Assembly: GCA_946811185.2 (NCBI GenBank)
Contig: OX328103.1
Location: 2,728,001 to 2,792,000 of the forward strand
Direction: 5' to 3'
DNA from: Hippopus hippopus
Lineage: Eukaryota > Mollusca > Bivalvia > Cardiida > Cardiidae
DNA length: 64,000 nt
Position 1 is the stretch's first letter; each line of letters opens with the position of its first letter. This document shows, one piece after another, positions 61,931-64,000 of this stretch. The notes under the pieces are model-generated. The model searched no databases and was not told the origin of the DNA. It saw only the letters and a list, made by a program, of their open reading frames with translations. The position numbers and the translations under genes were made by a program.

Positions 61931-62326
61931 AAATGAGAAAGTGCTGGTAGTTACGCTTTTCCCCATCTCAAAAAAAAGTTTTCTACACTTTCCAATACAA
62001 GATCCATCATTTGAGTCACATTTAATTTGTGATCTGCAAAATTAACTCTTAACCACACAATCCCGACTTTTAACGACCCTGACAAAGAAGCCTTTTGAAA
62101 ACGTTGTAGGAAATGGAGAAAATGCTGGTAACCAGCATTTTCTCCATTTCCCACAATGTTTTCTTCCCTTCCTAAAACATATTTCAATTTTTTAGTCACA
62201 TTTATTTTGTTGTCTGCAAATGCTCTCAATTTGGACCAGTCTAAAATTTTGTCGTTTGGCAAAGAGTTAATGCTTTCATTTTGGAGGAGTCCAAAGCTAT
62301 GTTGTTTCATATAGGGTCAATCTAGA
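61928..62326 (+). mobile_element. MITE-A, forward, interrupted by another MITE-A
   Basis: Left part 61928-62041 ends GTGATCTGCAAAA; right part resumes after 62270 as TGCTTTCATTTTGGAGGAGT and ends ATAGGGTCAA. The interruption is exactly at a TTAA. Confidence 0.8.
62042..62270 (+). mobile_element. MITE-A, forward, nested in a MITE-A
   Basis: TTAACTCTTAACCACACAAT start, hairpin GCTGGTAACCAGC, end TTTGGCAAAGAGTTAA. TTAA on both sides (62042-62045 and 62267-62270). Confidence 0.9.
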
Positions 62327-62439
62327 ACAAATGAATGAGACATTTTTTCTGTCTGTAAAATAAAGATTCAGAGATATTTCAGTTTGTGTCTGTTAAAAAC
62401 AGGAAAGAGATATTGCATTTTTAGTCTGTAAAACAAAAG

Positions 62440-62730
62440 CACCACATGCAGGTGCCGAGGCTCGACTGCAGATGCTTGATTTTCATAAAAAATTTTAAGT
62501 TGAAAAAGGGACGTAACTGTCAACAATACTTTGATGGTTACCTACCCTTGTTGTATGGGTTTCCCTTTTGATAGTTAAAAACCTGTCCAAGTTTGAAGTA
62601 TACGTCTTCAATAATAGCAGAGATATTATAAAATGTCAAAGAATTTTTACCACAACAACGCAGACGTAGCCAGGGCTACAGCAATAACTCAAAGCTTTCT
62701 TCGAAAAAAAGCTGAGTTAAAAATAGATAG
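62440..62730. repeat. Dispersed repeat D1, copy 4
   Basis: AAAGGGACGTAACTGTCAAC, GATGGTTACCTACCCTTGTT, CTTCTTCGAAAAAAAGCTGA. Confidence 0.7.
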
Positions 62731-62949
62731 AGACAAGACAAATTTATGATGCATAGCATCATAGAAGCCACAATCGTTTGGTGGACAATTTCAGAAATAT
62801 TGACTCTCTTGAGAAATTGTGATTACATTTTTAGTATCTGTTTTTACCCCCACCCCCCACCAACGGAAAATCATTACAAATGATACTAAAATGCAAGGAA
62901 GAAAGAAAAAGAAAATAATATGTACATGTATTCTAATTCTAATTCTTAA

Positions 62950-63545
62950 AAAACTAGAGGCGCTTGAGCGCCTGTATCGCTCCACAGGCCTGATATTTCT
63001 ATAATGGCGAAAGGAAGTTTTTAACAATTATCATTCAATCCTGCATTTTAGCTCACTGAAGAAACAATTTGGTAGACAACCACCATAGGAACTTACCTGC
63101 AAAACAACAATGAAATCCAATGAATAGTTTTAGAGAAGAAATTTTTCAAAGATTTTACTTTATACCATAAAAGGAAAATGAGTCTCCCATAAAAGCCATG
63201 TTTTTTGACAGATCTTTTTTTTTTTAAGGAATTCTGTAAACCTGTATCTAAGGAACATTCCTGCAAAATAATAATGCTATCCAAATAGCGGTTTGGGAGG
63301 AGAAGATTTTTAAAGGTTTTTTACTTTGGTTGCCATGGCAACCAGAATTCTTCATGGAACACAATTACTTGAAGGAATTTGAAAGAGGACCACCAAAGGA
63401 ACATTCCTGTGAAATTTGGTAAAAATCCAGTCAATAGTTTCTGAGGAGAAGTTTTTTAAAGAAAAAGTTTACGGACGCACGCACGGACGAACGGACGGAC
63501 GCACGACGGACACAACGCCATGACAATAGCTCGCTGGCCTTCGGC
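62950..63545. repeat. Diverged dispersed repeat ending in ACGGACG-rich segment
   Basis: Two related internal segments: CAACCACCATAGGAACTTACCT...TTAGAGAAGAAATTTTTC and GGACCACCAAAGGAACATTCCT...CTGAGGAGAAGTTTTTTAAA. GTTGCCATGGCAACCAG at 63329 is a perfect 14-bp palindrome core with flank. Ends in ACGGACGCACG repeats and TGGCCTTCGGCCA. Probably an old composite repeat. Confidence 0.6.
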
Positions 63546-64000
63546 CAGTGGAGCTAAAAAAGTTCAGAGAGGAATCTTAAATAATCTTGTTATTATATTC
63601 AAAAAAGAAACCGAAAAAGCATCGGAATTTTTAAGTTTCTACTCGAAATTTGAAAATGGAGAAATTGCGCATTCAAATACACCATTTTCCATTTATCAAA
63701 TGATTTTAGAAAGGAAACTTCTGTAGCAGCATCAAAGGCAATACTACGGAATTATTTAAGTTACCAATTATTCAAAGTGATATTAAGATTGTTTTTCACA
63801 TATAATGTTTACACGTATTTACAATTTTTATCAGTGATCTCTTCTTTGTGTTTCATTTTTCAAAAAAAAAAAACCTTAATTTTTTCTAATAGATGATCTT
63901 CTTGCTTGTCAAAAAGTATCTTAGCATGCTTGTAACACAGTGAATCTTTACGTTTCTACTGTAGAAACAAAAAAAATTTGCATGGCATCTCCAAAATTAT
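63546..64000. other. Terminal AT-rich stretch, no gene seen
   Basis: A frame ending at 63726 (…YQMILERKLL) starts inside the preceding repeat. No family recognised. Confidence 0.5.

Noticed and set aside
244..62326. CRISPR-like array or bacterial repeat system
   Set aside because: The repeats are 230 bp, dispersed, in both orientations and flanked by TTAA, without uniform spacers; the window is eukaryotic.
63520..63726. 68-codon frame near the right edge
   Set aside because: Starts inside a repeat and has no recognisable domain; kept only as a note.
1..64000. LINE, LTR or piggyBac coding sequence
   Set aside because: I saw no reverse transcriptase, integrase or DDE/DDD transposase motifs in the available frames. 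Partners for the non-autonomous elements must lie elsewhere.

Overview
The window is eukaryotic, AT-rich and repeat-saturated. It is most likely from a mollusc, probably a bivalve. I infer this from a single-exon FMRFamide-receptor-like GPCR of lophotrochozoan type, tRNA-headed SINEs with (TCAA)n tails, and dispersed repeats of a style I associate with bivalve genomes. The species is not proven. There are no bacterial operons, rRNA genes, CRISPR arrays or insertion sequences.

Only one convincing gene is present: an intact class A GPCR of 373 aa at 22059-23180 (+), preceded by a consensus 3' splice site, so it is probably the last exon of a transcript with an upstream 5'UTR intron. Four weaker coding candidates are listed at low confidence: a terminal-type exon (27774-27980, -), a 55-codon ORF in a non-repetitive island (44678-44845, -), a signal-peptide first exon (10084-10185, -) and a possible Mutator-like transposase N-terminus (10233-10385, +).

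The rest is dominated by one non-autonomous element, called MITE-A here. It is about 230 bp, with about 120 copies or fragments in 64 kb, roughly one third of the window. Architecture: TTAA target, terminal inverted repeat (C)(C/T)CTTTACCA, a short arm (about 55 bp, end CACAATCC), a central near-perfect hairpin (32-bp arms around one base, core GCTGGTAACCAGC), then a long arm (about 110 bp, with CAAATGCTTTCAATTTG) ending GGTAAAGAGTTAA. 'Forward' (+) means short arm on the left; 'reverse' (-) means long arm on the left. Several nested or paralogous insertions show directly that TTAA is duplicated on insertion, which points to a piggyBac-type mechanism. No transposase source is in the window. 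Many copies abut and share one TTAA, forming arrays (23873-24540, 37020-38026, 45474-46147, 49175-50048, 60088-61178 and others).

Other families: MITE-B and MITE-C (TTAA-flanked, about 210 bp, carrying a different hairpin rich in GATC and CAGACTGCA); element F (about 340 bp, TIR TTTAAAGGCCCAATAG); element G (260 bp, GC-rich hairpin); element E (113 bp, TIR TAAGGTCTACGGCCCC); element H (about 165 bp, TIR GTATTCACC); a 231-bp TIR element at 51526; palindromic elements at 12617-13160; at least eight tRNA-headed SINEs, four with visible target duplications; tandem arrays with periods near 145, 165, 219, 45 and 33 bp; and a few long dispersed repeats. Layout: 0-9 kb MITEs and tandem repeats; 9-15 kb degenerate repeats and foldbacks; 15-18 kb tandem arrays; 18-25 kb MITEs around the GPCR; 25-36 kb MITEs, SINEs and MITE-B; 36-41 kb dense MITE-A/SINE nests; 41-53 kb MITE-A/C arrays; 53-62 kb nested retroposon and MITEs; 62-64 kb old dispersed repeats.

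All boundaries were read by eye. TTAA-delimited ends should be right within a few bases; degenerate fragments may be off by 10-20 bp.
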